DNA of 64,000 nucleotides, from NCBI GenBank assembly GCA_005281725.1, contig SSBO01000004.1, positions 62,001-126,000 on the forward strand, written 5' to 3'. Of this stretch, positions 24,397 to 37,400 are shown in pieces. The notes beneath the pieces were generated by a model. That model did no database searches and was not told the DNA's origin. It saw only the letters and a program-made list of their open reading frames with translations. Position 1 is the stretch's first letter; each line of letters starts with the position of its first letter. Position numbers and translations under genes: made by a program. This DNA is from Wuchereria bancrofti (lineage: Eukaryota > Nematoda > Chromadorea > Rhabditida > Onchocercidae).

Positions 24397-24903
24397 AACT
24401 TTGCTATACAGGTATGTTAAAGAGATAAAGACCTGATAACTTTGCTATACAGGTATGTTAAAGAGATAAAGACCTGATAACTTTGCTATACAGGTATGTT
24501 AAAGAGATAAAGACCTGATAACTTTGCTATACAGGTATGTTAAAGAGATAAAAACCCGATAACTTTGCTATACAGGTATGTTAAAGAGATAAAGACCTGA
24601 TAACTTTGCTATACAGGTATGTTAAAGAGATAAAGACCTGATAACTTTGCTATACAGGTATGTTAAAGAGATAAAGACCTGATAACTTTGCTATACAGGT
24701 ATGTTAAAGAGATAAAGACCTGATAACTTTGCTATACAGGTATGTTAAAGAGATAAAGACCTGATAACTTTGCTATACAGGTATGTTAAAGAGATAAAAA
24801 CCTGATAACTTTGCTATACAGGTATGTTAAAGAGATAAAAACCTGATTACTTTGCTATACAGGTATTTTAAAGAGATAAAGACCTGATAACTTTGCTATA
24901 CAG
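24397..24903. repeat. 41-bp satellite, 12.4 near-identical copies
   Basis: Period is exactly 41, with the unit starting AACTTTGCTATACAGGTATG and ending AAAGACCTGAT. Copies differ by only a few substitutions (AAAACC for AAGACC, one GATTAC, one TATTTT), so the array is young or homogenised. Each unit contains TATACAG/GTATGTT, an acceptor-like and a donor-like splice word back to back. Confidence 0.97.
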
Positions 24904-25434
24904 CATTAGCATATTAGATTTTAATTTTTTTTGCTTGTTAAAACAAAATATTTCTAATGTGTTTTAATGAAATTTGTAAAATTTAATCGTATTATTTTTG
25001 ACAAAAAAAAAAAATTTGTTTCGTACAAAGGAATTTTACATAACGATGAGTAATTTCATCGAGAATATCATAGTGATAACAAAATTGGTGCATTTAGGAA
25101 AGCGATGAGTTGTCATTTTTATACCAATTTGTCACCAATGCTGCATTCTAAAACTAATATTTCAAACAATTTATTAATTGCAAAATCATCGTTTCTTTTT
25201 GTTTTTTCATAAAACTTTCCAATTTTCTATAATAAATGACAAGTTAATTAAATTAAATTAAAGTTTGATCTATCATTCAATTACACTCATCAATTTTTTA
25301 AACCTATCAACCAAATTTTTTTGTCTTTGAAAAAATTTTGGAAGTTTTTTTTCTTTTTTTTTGTCACCGTTGGCATTTAATTTTTACCTTGAAAAGCACA
25401 AAAAAAACGAAAAAAATTGTAATTTTTTTTTTTT

Positions 25435-27754
25435 TTAAATATCTAATATGAAAATGACCTTTTTGCTAAAACTAAGCACAATTGAACGACCATTTGAGCA
25501 TTTCAAATCGTAGATACGACCGTTGTCGCACACCTTATAATCTAATCTCCCGCGATCAGTGTTATCACCAACTGAGCATGTGATAACTCTTAAAATATTC
25601 CCATCTTTTTCATCGCCTAATTCGCTGTTACTATTTGATGTGTGACTGTGAATGGATCGTTCACTGCTAAAATATAATAAAATTTTTTGAAATGTTATTA
25701 AAAAAAAGAAGCAACGACGTATAACAACAGTAATAACAATGTTTACAATAGCAATAATAATATTCATTATTAATAATAATAAGTAACAAACGACAATAAT
25801 AATAATAATAAATAAAAAATAAACTTTTCGCTGCTTATAAAAACATGTCCAGTTTTTTTTGTGGTATGCTTCGATTCAGTTGCTTTCGGGAAAATGGGAA
25901 TTGAGTAGTGAATTTGACCATTTCGATCTACATAACCACGGGTATTAATTTCAGCATCTGTGATATAGCTGAAAAAAGATGAGAAAAAAATTCTATGAAT
26001 TGGCTACAATTTTTAAAAAATTTAATTTCTGATTATAATATTTTAAAAAAATAAAAACATATTGAATGAAGTATTTATTAGTATTCTTCATTTATCAATT
26101 GCTATATTTAATTAATAATTGATTTCTCGAGAAAAATGAAGGAAAAAAGACTACGATTAAATGATCGATGAGCAATCGTTTTTTAAAACATTTACAATTG
26201 ACTAATAAATGATAAATTAAAAGTTAAATAAAATGAAAAAGGAAAAAATCAAATTAGCTTTGTTAGTTGTTATTTAAATTAAATTCCAATCCATGCATAC
26301 ATTTGAAAATTTTTAAGCGGCTAAAATTTCCGGTTTTTTATCCTGGAAAGTGAAAGAAATTTCTTTACTGAAGAAAAGCAATTTTGATACTTTTCAGCAG
26401 ACGGATCCAGATTATTTACACCATAGTATAATCCACGTTGAATTCTTTCCTTTGATCTTTTCGTTTGACCACCGATCGATGACATTTTCCGTTTGCTATT
26501 AGTGTTCAAAAAGTTGTGAGCGAAATTTGCCAATAGTATTAAACAAACAAAGAGAAAATTTGCCAATAGTACAAGAAAAGTTCTTTAATTAAAATTAAAA
26601 TTAAAAATTTGTAAAGACTAAAAGTTTAACCCGTAAAATGTTTACAGCAATAAAATTTGTAGTGCTTTGAGATTTTTAACATTGTTTTAGTTATAAAAAG
26701 AAGTTAATATAAAAAAATTTAAATTACAAAGGAAAAAAAATTAATTTAAAAAAAAATTTTTGATTTTTTTTTTGTTTTTTACTTTGTAAGAAATACATGC
26801 ATATATATATATATATATAAGAATTTATTTCATAAGAAATTTTACTTCATAAATCTATCATTTTATTTCCTAATTTAAAATAAAATAAGCAACAAAAATA
26901 TCGAAACAAACTAAGAAAGAAAGAGTATTTTGAAATAATTCACAATTGCTTAATTTTTATATATCATTTTATTTTTTACTTTAGAATAAAATGAGTACTT
27001 AATTTCATTGTTTGTTAATCCCTTTTTTCGTAATTCCACTTCGTCGAAATAATTTTTAGATTGTGAAAAAAAACCTTTCAAACGTTCACAACTCAGCTTT
27101 AATCGTTCACTACCTGATAACCTAACGTTTTAGCAATTTGATTACTTATTTATTGAAGTTTATCACATGTATATTAAAGTTTATATTACATATTTTGAAA
27201 TTATTTAAACATTTTTGGAAAAAAGGCGAAAACGATTGACTTAAATTATTTCAGAAAAATTAAAACAATTAAAACAATTCATTTTTGTTTCTAATATACA
27301 TTTATTACATTATAATGCGATATTTTCCACTTCAATTTTGATTTTTATCTAAATCAATTTTTTTTTTTGATTTGATACAGGACATGAATTAAAAAATAAT
27401 AAATTTGTATTTAAATTTCGAATTGTATATTTTACGGGAATTTTTCTAATTTAAACGTGAACGTAACTTTTTGTCTGATCCTGTTAACGTAATTGTCGTA
27501 TCATCTGTTGATATTTCAGGCTTTTTTTTATTTCGTTGATTTGGCCAAACTTCCTGTATTTGAAAAATAATTTGATTATTTTATTTATTCTTAAAAATAA
27601 AAAAAAATGATTTCGTTTGCTCTTATTTGAATAACTTTTCTGCTTCTTCTTTTTTAAATAATTTAATTATAATATTTGGTTAATTTTTTCATTTTTTTTT
27701 ACTGCAAATTACCCTGAAATTCAATTTGCGCGCAGTTGCAGCTCTATCGCCCAT
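25435..27754 (-). CDS. Unrecognised basic protein, six probable exons with a frame problem before the last
   Basis: Proposed exons: 27713-27754 (ATG), 27468-27553, 26999-27121, 26391-26495, 25845-25968 and 25435-25666. The first five join in phase and give 160 residues: MGDRAATARKLNF, EVWPNQRNKKK, a middle with SERLKLSCERLKGFF and ELRKKGLTNNEI, then GGQTKRSKERIQRGLYYG and GYVDRNGQIHYSIPIFP. After exon 5 the donor (CAT|GTTTTA) is phase 0 while the last exon needs phase 2. Reading on instead gives Val-Leu-stop at 25835. One base fewer in the A8 run (T at 25853-25860 on the plus strand) would restore the frame and give about 236 aa. Alternatively exon 2 may read through to the TAG at 27446, making a separate 49-aa protein with exon 1. 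No known family was recognised. Confidence 0.5.
26796..26820. repeat. (TA)n dinucleotide tract
   Basis: Short run of ATATAT in the intron between the proposed exons at 26999 and 26495. Confidence 0.8.
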
Positions 27755-28834
27755 TTTAAAGCGTCAATAAACAAAAAATGATATATAAATGAATTGAGTG
27801 GCATATTTATGATGCGCAAAATGCATGCAAAAGAAAAAGAAATGCAATAATAATAACCGTTAAATAAATAATTTGTTTTATTTGTTATCAAATATTATTT
27901 TTTTTACAAAAAATTTCATTTAAAATTTATTCATTGTATTAATTAATTTAATATTTTCATGTCGTTTTACTCAAATATTTCGTTTGCATTAATGAAAAAG
28001 TATTTGAACACTAAGAATTAAAATCTGTTACTTATTGAAAAGCAAAATAATTGCAAATTAAATTTGTATAATTTTAGTAAATACAAAATTTCATCCAAAA
28101 AGTATACAAATACCAAAAATAGTTATCTATTATTACTTTTCATTTCTGTAATTTGTTAAATAATTTAATGTTAAGAAAAAAAATTCTGAATCAGAAATTT
28201 ATGCATTAATGAATATCTGTAATAAAAATAATAGCCAATAAAAAAAAAGTATTTATAAATTATAATTTGCAAATATAAATGTTAAATAAATAAATTTATT
28301 ATTCTTTAATATTATTTGAATTTCATTAAATTCTTTCATTGTTAAAGTTAAAAATGAATAAAAATTGAAATTAAGCATTAAAGAGAAATAATTTTTGAAC
28401 GTATTAAAAAAGAAAGGATAATTGTGATATGCGAAAAATCAATTAAACATTTTTTAATAATTATAAAAAAAAAGCTTTATAAAAATGAAAAACAAAAACT
28501 GAATTTATCAAGAAATTATTTCGAAAACAAAAAAATTAGCAGAAATTTAATTAGCAAAAAAATCAATTAACAAAAATCAATTAAGCACAATAATTAAATA
28601 ATCAAAGATAAATTAGGGCAATACTTGCAAATTTACAAAAATTTTACTTCTGTTCATTAAATATTCAAAAAAAAGAAAATTTAAAGTGATAGAATACAGA
28701 AACACATTTTAATTTAACTAATAGAAATTAGAATTTTTAACTAATAAGAATTTTAAAACAATATTAGCAAAAATTTTTCCTTTTTTTGAATTATAATTAT
28801 TCTGATAAAAAATAAACTGTATACATAGTAGTTG

Positions 28835-28865
28835 CAAACCGGATTAAAAAGTTATTCCGGTTTTG
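28835..28865. other. CAAACCGGA hairpin
   Basis: CAAACCGGA (28835-28843) pairs with TCCGGTTTTG (28856-28865) with one extra T, around a 12-base loop. The same stem sequence is found in a second hairpin at 56834-56869. GC-rich arms are uncommon in this AT-rich window. Confidence 0.6.
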
Positions 28866-30081
28866 TTGAGGAATCACCGTGCGCTAATATTTTCCTATTT
28901 AATATACGTTTATTGTGTAACACATTTAAAGTCTTGAGCTAAAACGCAAAACTTTTTTTTATTTTTTTAAATGATATTACATTTTCTATTTATTGGATTG
29001 AGCATTTACAATTAAACGCAATAATTTAAAAAATCAATTAGAAACAAAATGAAATTATACGCAACGAAAAAAAAAGTAGTAGAGAAATGATAACAAATAT
29101 AAAAAAGTAAGAAAAATTTAAAAAGAATGATAATTAATTTTTATTCATTTTTATGTTAATTTTGTAAATTAACAGAAATTTGTACATAATGGAATGTGGA
29201 CGAAAATAATTATTACTAAAATGGTTTTGGTTATTTTTATAATTTTGGCATGCTTACTTTAAATAATGATTAAATAGCATTATCATCATGCTGAATTGAT
29301 AAGATTATTGTAAAATTTGTATCATTTAGCTATTCCTGATATAACCATTAATTGCTATCTTAGCATTATTATTATAGATTTGATGAAAACATGATAATAT
29401 ATCACTTTTTCTGTACGTTTTGTATCTCATAGAGATTTTTGAAAAACTTTTGAAATTCTTAGTAAAGATTAAATGCTTTTAAAATTCTTAAAGATTCAAA
29501 CATTTGATATAAACAAAGGAAAAACTATTAAAATTCTTAATAAGCATTAAAATTATTCGACGTATGTTTCAGTAGATACATTTTACAGCAAACAATTGAC
29601 AAGGCTAAAGACAGGAAAATGTATCATCAATTAATTTAATGCATTAATCTGAATTAACAAAAAAAAGGAGAAGAGAAAAGGATTAAAATGAAGTAAATCC
29701 ATTGATATTGTTAATTTCAACTCTTATAATTTCAGCTATAATATTTCTTTGTTTAATGAAATAATTAATTATTTGTTGAAATAACTGATAGCAAGCATAA
29801 TGACAATTAATAATATCTGTTGAATATGCTAACAATTTGATAATATTTATTAAGAAATGTTCACAAATAAATAAATATTAACAGAAATGATAATATTTGA
29901 ATTTTTATTAACAGAATAAAGTGAAAACAACTAAAAATTTTGCAATATATTTATTTTAAGTATTTACAAAGATTAAAAATTAAGATAAATGTAAAAATAT
30001 GGGGAAGAATTGTTGAATATGTGAATTATTAAATATATTTGTCATATGTAATTATCAAATATATTTATCATATATTTACAT

Positions 30082-30420
30082 GGGGGAAATGATCACTTTT
30101 TTCACGTATGTTCAACGTTGACGTGTGAAATTCACGTATCATTTCAAAGACTACAGCACTTCATTTGTTTTATGGTTTTTGTTCCATAATCGAAGTATTT
30201 GCGCTAATTATCATTATATCATTTATATAGCATTTGACAACACAAAGTCCATCATTCTACTTATCACTTATCACCTATTTATCACTTAGCAGTGTAGGAC
30301 AAATTTGATGTCAATATACTTTGGAATTTCGATGATAACATGTCTTCTAATCTCACTGCAAGTAGTTTATTCTAAATCTCAAACTTAATTTAATTTATGC
30401 TGATGAAACGCAGTTTGCAC
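30082..30420 (+). repeat. Dispersed repeat, copy B
   Basis: Aligns with the reverse complement of 15342-15650. Copy B is about 30 bases longer, partly through an added TTATCAC-type repeat in the middle and a TTAATTTAATTTATGC insertion near the end. Homology stops sharply near TGGGGGAAAT on one side and CGCAGTTTGC on the other. Confidence 0.8.
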
Positions 30421-30937
30421 GCATCTCCAAATGCTGCATTGTTTTTCTAAATATTCGTTTATTTATGCAATTTAATTTACTAAAATTATCAATAATAAAA
30501 GATATTTGTAAGTAAAGTGTCACTTACAAGTATGTAACATTGTTAGCTATGAAATTATGACAATAAATAATTTGTTGCTATCATTTTTTTTTCTGTGATA
30601 TTTATTTAGCTCATTTTTTATTTCTTTTCTTTTTTCTGTCATCAATTAGTTTATTTCAAATTTCACTAAAAGTTATGAATAAAAATTACTTAGCTATTAC
30701 ATAATACATTCATTCATTTATAAGTTATATTACTCTAAGTAAACTATATCACAAGTTAAACTAATAGTGACAACTTTTCATCACATTTATGTCAACAAAC
30801 TATTCATTCTTATTAAATGTTATCAGTAGCAGTAATCAAAATTCGTCACATTCCTTTTTAACATTTTATGCACAACAATTTTGACTTTCTTATCAAAACA
30901 AAATAGGAAAATGAGTGTGAAAAGAAAAGGAAGAGAG

Positions 30938-31051
<114 letters not shown>

Positions 31052-31602
31052 GGAGAGACAGAGAGAGGGTTTGATTTATGAAGGATAAAAACGTGAACTT
31101 ATGAAAAAAGTTTGGCAATTTATTTTTGTTTTTTTTTTATAAAATTAAAAAAAATTGCTGTATAATCATTGAAGAAGCGGTCAGTTCTTACTATAACTAT
31201 TTTCATATTATTATATTTTCACATTTTTTCATATAAATTTAACCATTCATTAATAAAATAAAGAATTCATTACAACAATGAAAGCAATTTATGATTGCTT
31301 ATATAATTAATAACCAATTAACAATTATATAACTGATAGTATCATAGCCAATTTAAAATTTTTGATAATCTGGATTATTGCTGTTAGCAATCAATGTATT
31401 AATCTAACGATTCATTATAATATCTTCATATTTTCTCAATTCTTTTTTCAAATTATACAAATGTTTTTGAAGCAACAAATAATACATTTCTTTTTCATCA
31501 GCAATTATTTTTTAAGTAATTAATTATTACACTAATTACATTCAAATAAATTAACTCTACAAACTAAAAAATGAATAGAGCTGCAAAATATGACAAGAGA
31601 TT

Positions 31603-32716
31603 CTAAATGTTCTTCCTGCGAATGGTAATTTGAAAGTCTATCGGTGGAACGGCGATGGGTGGTGGTGCAGGAGGGGATGGGTAAGGGAGTGGGCAGGGGA
31701 GAGGGTGTGGGTGGCGAGTCTGGGAAGTAAAAGCGGGGATGGTTCTAGCATTGGTTAATTTTTGATGATATATTAATTGAATTCAAACAAATACGAGTAA
31801 AATGAGTAATTCATTTCTTTCATTTGCATTATAACATAATGAATTATTGCCATTGCAAAAATATTTGTGTTTTAATCAATAAGAATTATTATTTTAAGAT
31901 TTCTAGAATATATATTGTTATGGACAATTTATTTATGTATCTTTGCATATTAATTAATTGTCTAATTAGAAAAAAAATCAAAATTTCACTTTGTTAGCAA
32001 AAATATAAATGGTTAAATTTGTCATTGAAATGAAATGAAGAACTGAGTATGAAATAATGGATTTGTATGTCCAATTAATTGTGTATTAAATAGTATACAA
32101 CTCATTTCATATTAGTTTACACTTGTTAAAGTGAAACAATTATCATTTGTTTATTACTGTTGAACATTTTATTTCATCATTTTTGTCAACTTTTTATCTA
32201 TATATCTTTCTTGGAAACTCTTCCGCTTCTCTTTCACTTTTATTTACTTTGCTTATTAATAATTTCTATTAATAAATATTAATGAAAAATTATGGTTTTG
32301 CATATTCAGTTAGTTTTGCATTTAGTATGCGATCCATTTCATTTCATAATAGTTTACACTTATTGAAGTGCAACAGTTATTAGTTTACATTCACTTACCA
32401 TGCAATTATTTTACTCATAAATTAAGTAAATTTTAGACATTCCATTACTAAAATACTTTTTTTTCTTTTTATTTTCTTGAAAATCAAATGGATTTGATGC
32501 TTTAATAAATGTTATTATTTGACAATGGTTGTTTGTAATTAATTGCAATTAATTAGTCGTAAATTAGTTTAAGGTTTCATCATAAAAGATATATGCGAAA
32601 TAACTCATTAAGTTTCAAAGTTATCAAATGAGCACCAATAATTTAATTGAATTCTGCTGAAGCTGAAGACAGTAGAGAATGACAGAGAAAAGAAAGTGGG
32701 ACATAATACCAGTCAT
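31603..32716 (-). CDS. Possible small proline-rich secreted protein (two exons)
   Basis: Speculative. On the minus strand, a terminal exon-like stretch 31719-31603 follows TTACTTCCCAG and reads 38 codons to TAG. It is very Pro-rich (HPHPLPCPLPYP, APPPIAVPP), then IDFQITIRRKNI. A possible first exon, 32716-32636, begins MTGIMSHFLFSVILYC, which looks like a signal peptide, and ends at a TTG|GTGCTC donor in the same phase. Together they give 65 aa. Support is only splice-word and phase agreement, with no homologue recalled. Other exons may lie between. The G-rich plus strand of the same stretch may instead be a structural DNA feature. Confidence 0.3.
31640..31735 (+). other. G-rich island with G-quadruplex potential
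   Basis: Within DNA that is otherwise about three-quarters AT, at least seven runs of three or more G (GGGG, GGG, GGG, GGG, GGGG, GGG, GGG) occur with loops of one to five bases between about 31672 and 31724. This satisfies the usual G3N1-7 quadruplex pattern. On the other strand it reads as the proline-rich exon candidate. Confidence 0.8.
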
Positions 32717-34357
32717 TACTTATCCAGCGTCAACCGGTTTTTGTTACTAAGACGGGATAGGAAGGTGACAGGGTTGCTTTATGTTGTCATTGTTATTATC
32801 TTTTCATTTTCCTGTATTTTACAACCATTAGATTATAATAAAAATGTGTCTTTATATTCAAAATTTTCAAGAAAGACATTGCATTGCATTTATCACTAAC
32901 TTATCACTTTATCACTTGGTTAGTTAGATGAGTCATTTTGTCAATCAAATTCATAAAGTCTTGTGTATCATTTGATCTTTTACTGCCAATTGATAGTACT
33001 AGAAATGGAGTTAGAAAGGAATTTAGAGAAAATATAGTAAAAAAGAAAAAAAGAATTCAGATGTCATATATATGAGAGGGAGAGGAAGAAAAAGAAAGAA
33101 TGATATTTGGCTTTGAATTTCTTTTCAAACATTATGTCAATTTTTAAATTGGAATTTTTGATTTTATTTTAATTTTAATATATCAGTTTCTGTGTTCGCA
33201 TGTTTCTTTTCTCCGTTTTTTCTCCTCTTTTCCTATCTCTTTTTTTAAATTTAAAATATTATAATTCTGAATAATAATTTGCAGGTCTAGATTTATTTAA
33301 AAAAGAAAAAAACTTTTAAATTTACTTATTTATTTTCTATTTCTAAAAATATTGGCAATGATCCATTACAATCATCATTAATGATAGAATGAGAGGATGA
33401 AATTGATGGCTTTTCTCGAGACTACTAAAGCAGCATTTTGCATAAATAGCTAAATGGCAAAATGATGAGATATATTGATTGTGAGTGCTGTTTGGTATGA
33501 CCATAAATGACAACCTTCTTTATTTTGTTTATAGCTATGAAAAGGACGAAATGAAAAAATGAGAGGTAAAAAAAAAGAATTTGATTGTTTTATTAGTAAT
33601 GTTTATGCATTTTATGTAAAATATTGTTCATTTGTAATATATTATTGTTTTAAAAGATAAACGTAACATATACATTATTTATATGTATGTCTTATGTGTA
33701 TGTTATTAATGCATGTATAATGAATTTAAATGAGATGAATTGGAAATAAGCATAAGATTAAAATATTTTACCTATCATTTTTTATTTTATTATTTTCAAC
33801 AAAATTTTTTTTTAAAAAAGAGGAAAAAAGAAAAAGAGAAAATTATATGTTATAAATTATTCAATTATTGTAACAAATTTTGTTGTACAATAATTGATTG
33901 CATGTTTCATTCTTTTTTAAATAAAAATTTTCTTTCTATTTTTCTCTCCTTACAAAAATTTGAGGGATTAAGAAATTGATGCAAAATTTTACAAAATTCC
34001 ATATAATTTTTAGATAATATTGACATCAAGTTCCTAATTGTTAACTATTTGGGAATATTCATTTTCATGTGTAATTTATTCTGTTTCTTGAAAATTTTGT
34101 ATTAATTTATAGTTATTGATTCATATTCCATATATTTTGCGAAGCATGTTTATTTATTTGTTATATTTTGAAACTATCTTTGATTTATTAAAAAAAGGAA
34201 TATTATCTAAAAAAAAAGTCGTTAAAATGTTATCAATCATTAATCACCATGATTATTTTCTTATATATGCTTATTTGACCTAACCAAGGATTATGTATAT
34301 TTTTTATTAGAATATTCTAGATGAAATGCAGAAACAATTCTTTGATTTCTTTTTTCT

Positions 34358-34369
34358 TTTTTTTTTCAG
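34358..34369 (+). promoter_or_regulatory. Probable trans- or cis-splice acceptor at the 5' end of the TBC mRNA
   Basis: A long polypyrimidine run ends in TTTTCAG at 34369, 59 bases before the first ATG of the TBC gene, with no in-frame coding before it. This is the position expected for SL1 addition. A cis intron with an upstream non-coding exon is the alternative. Confidence 0.5.
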
Positions 34370-34428
34370 GGAATGTTCCAAATGTTGAATAATTTACAAT
34401 TGCTGGTAACTGATTAAGGATAGCTTGT

Positions 34429-37400
34429 ATGTCCGACACAGGTGAGTAGGACTATTTCAATGATTTCAAAAGTGTAGCACAAAACAAATGGTAATAATTA
34501 TGGTGGAAATCGTTATTCCATACAATTTCCACCATCATCGTTATCGTCATCATTATCACCATCATTATCATTATCGTCATCATTATCACCAGGATTAAGT
34601 GCTATTTTTACTGTTACAGTTACTACTACTACTACTACTACTACTACTGCTCCTTCCAATTGTATGCATTTGATGGATTTACGAGAAAGTGATATTTTGG
34701 ATAACAGTGTGGATACGGAAGATGCCAGAACTGGAAGACATATGGAGGAACAATTTGGTATATTTTTATGTTGTGAAATTAAATTTTAAAAAACCGTAGT
34801 ATATTTTAAGGATTTTTTGGGCGAATTGAATTTGTTTAGGTTTATTTTTGTTTTATTGGTAATCAATTGTGCTCATTTTTATATTTAATTTATTTGTCAT
34901 CAAATAATAATGAACTTACCGATTAAATCTATTTATATTTTTCTTTATTAAACAGTTGGAAAATCGTTTAAATAATAACAAATTGGCGTCATCTTTTTTT
35001 TTTTTTAAATCATCGAATAAAGCATGTTTACATGGAAGAATTAATGCTAAAACTATTTCTATAAAAAATAGGAATCGTTTAATCATTGAAAGATAATTTA
35101 TAATTGCAATTCCTCTTTTTTTTAAGTGAGAAGTTTAAGTGAAGTTCAAAAAAGTAGTTAGGATTTTTCGTTTTCCTAGAATAAGATTGCTTAAGTTTTC
35201 ATTTTTTCTACCATGAATTTGCGAAAAATGTTTCCTCGATTGATTAACCGCTACTGTTTTAGCTATTTTTAATGATTCAATGATTAATTTTATATATCCG
35301 ACATTTGTTTTACTTATATTCTTTATTTTACTGTTGGGATTTTGCTCATGTCATATCCCTAATAAAAAATAATCAGTTAAGTAGCAAAGAATGTAAATTT
35401 AATTGTGTCGAATAAAATTGCATAATATAATTTCTATTCTTTCAAGTTTTTCGATATACCATTCTTTTTCTGTGCTATTTTTGAATTTTTTATAAATACT
35501 CAACAGATGAAATATTCCCACTTCTTTTACAGTGTTTTTTTTTGTAGTAGCTAAAATTTGCTTTAATATTCATATTTTACATTTTATCATTAGGGAAATA
35601 TCTATTGATTAAGGCTTTTGGCTTATTCATACTCTCTTTTCTAATATAATATTTATTTTCTTTCTAGAATTTTTTTCTTCATTCTTATTTTGCAAATAAG
35701 ATTTTTAAAAATAAAAAAGAAAAAGATTGGAATTTGAAATGTTTTGTGGAACTTTGCAAAAACATTTTATAGTTGGATGAACTTTTATATTGTATGTATG
35801 TGTGTATGTGTTTTTGTCTGCTATTATAATAATGCAATTTTGAACATTTGTTGGTCAAAAAAAAGGAAAGAAATGAAAGGAATGAGATGTCATCGCTTAT
35901 ACCAACTATAAATTTTATCTTTTCAGAATAAAAATTCCGAAAATTTTGCAATTTTTGCCTTACTACATCAGTTTATCAGTTTATTTATTTATTTTTTTAG
36001 ACATATGTTACAGCTGTCTTCTCTTTTTCTTTTTTTTATTTTTTGATTCCCACTATTTCAATTTTTTCACAGCAATTTTCTAATATAAAATAATTCATAG
36101 TGATACACAACTCATCATTAATGTACTTTTCTCTCTCTCTTCATTCAATAAATAATTTAGCTTGTCTCTTTACATATCAGCTAAATGATAAATAGTACAT
36201 TCATTCTTCTCGTCCACTATCTAAAATATTAAATAAAAAAACATCAAAAAAAAGTTTGATCAAAAAAAAGTAGGAGAAATAGTTTACTTTGACATAGAAG
36301 CGTGATACATGAATAAATTATAACGAATGAGTTAAATGGATCGAAGTATTGTTTAATTTTTGATTTTCTATGCTTTTTATTTTTTCAGTTTTTTTTCTAT
36401 TTCATTTCCATTTCAATAATATAAATATTTATTTGAATAGAAGAAAAGTAGAAAGAATAATTTTAAATAAAACGTGAATTTTATTCATTATTCAAAAGAT
36501 TATATCAGAAATTAAATAGTATAAAATAAAATATATTGCGGATTAACTTAAGCATACACTGCTTAATATAAGAATTTTTTTCTAATTGTTGCAGTTGTTA
36601 ATATAATTAGAAATGAAATAATAAGTTTATTAGTCGAAATTAGCGTGAAATGTGCAGTAATTAAATGTAGGCTGTTTATTTTAGCATTTATTTAAAAAAA
36701 AAATTTAATTTTACCAGAAGTTTAATTATCAATGTTTTCTGCGAATAAAATCATCTTAGAATTAAGTCAAATATATTTTTCTCTTTCTATTTGTAGAAGT
36801 AATGATTGATTTGTAATATTTTTCTTCTTCAATGGATTAAATTTTGAGTATTTGCTAATTCTTTGATAGCTTAAGAGAAAATAAAGTTGCATTCGTTAAA
36901 ATTAAAATGTAAAATTCATCTTTTGTAACTTTTTATTCTGTTACATTAATGATTTGTTGTATTTTAATTTTGCATTAAGTGCGACTAAATTTGTTTAAAT
37001 ATTTGACTATAACATATAGTAAAATAGAGGAATTGAATATTTCAACTATTTTTTGATGTTTTAAAAAAAAGAAATAAAGAAACTTAAAGATTATTGACTT
37101 CTTCCAGTCTGATGTTTTTTTTTTTTTTTTTGAATCTTTTTTCCCTTTTTTTTATATTCTTCTCTTCTCCTTCGTTTTTATTCTGTAATATCAATGCGAA
37201 AGAATTATTGAGAACGGAAATTGAGTAAAATTATTTTGTTTGAATTATTGAGCAAAGTGGTAATAAACTTTACTTTTTATTTTATTTTATAGATACAAGA
37301 TGACTTCATGCAAAAGTTCATATTAATATCAGTTCACGAATAATGCATAATTTCCTGTAAAATAACTTAAAAAAGTGTGGAAAATAAAGAAATCAATTGA

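Noticed and set aside
24397..24903. Regular 41-bp array considered as a CRISPR-like structure
   Set aside because: There are no unique spacers, the units are fully contiguous, and the window is eukaryotic.
26321..26566. Hydrophobic leader-like reading upstream of the exon at 26495 (LLANFLFVCLILLANF)
   Set aside because: It has no ATG (the apparent start is TTG), and the acceptor at 26496 joins in phase with the upstream exon at 26999-27121, so this stretch is best read as intron.
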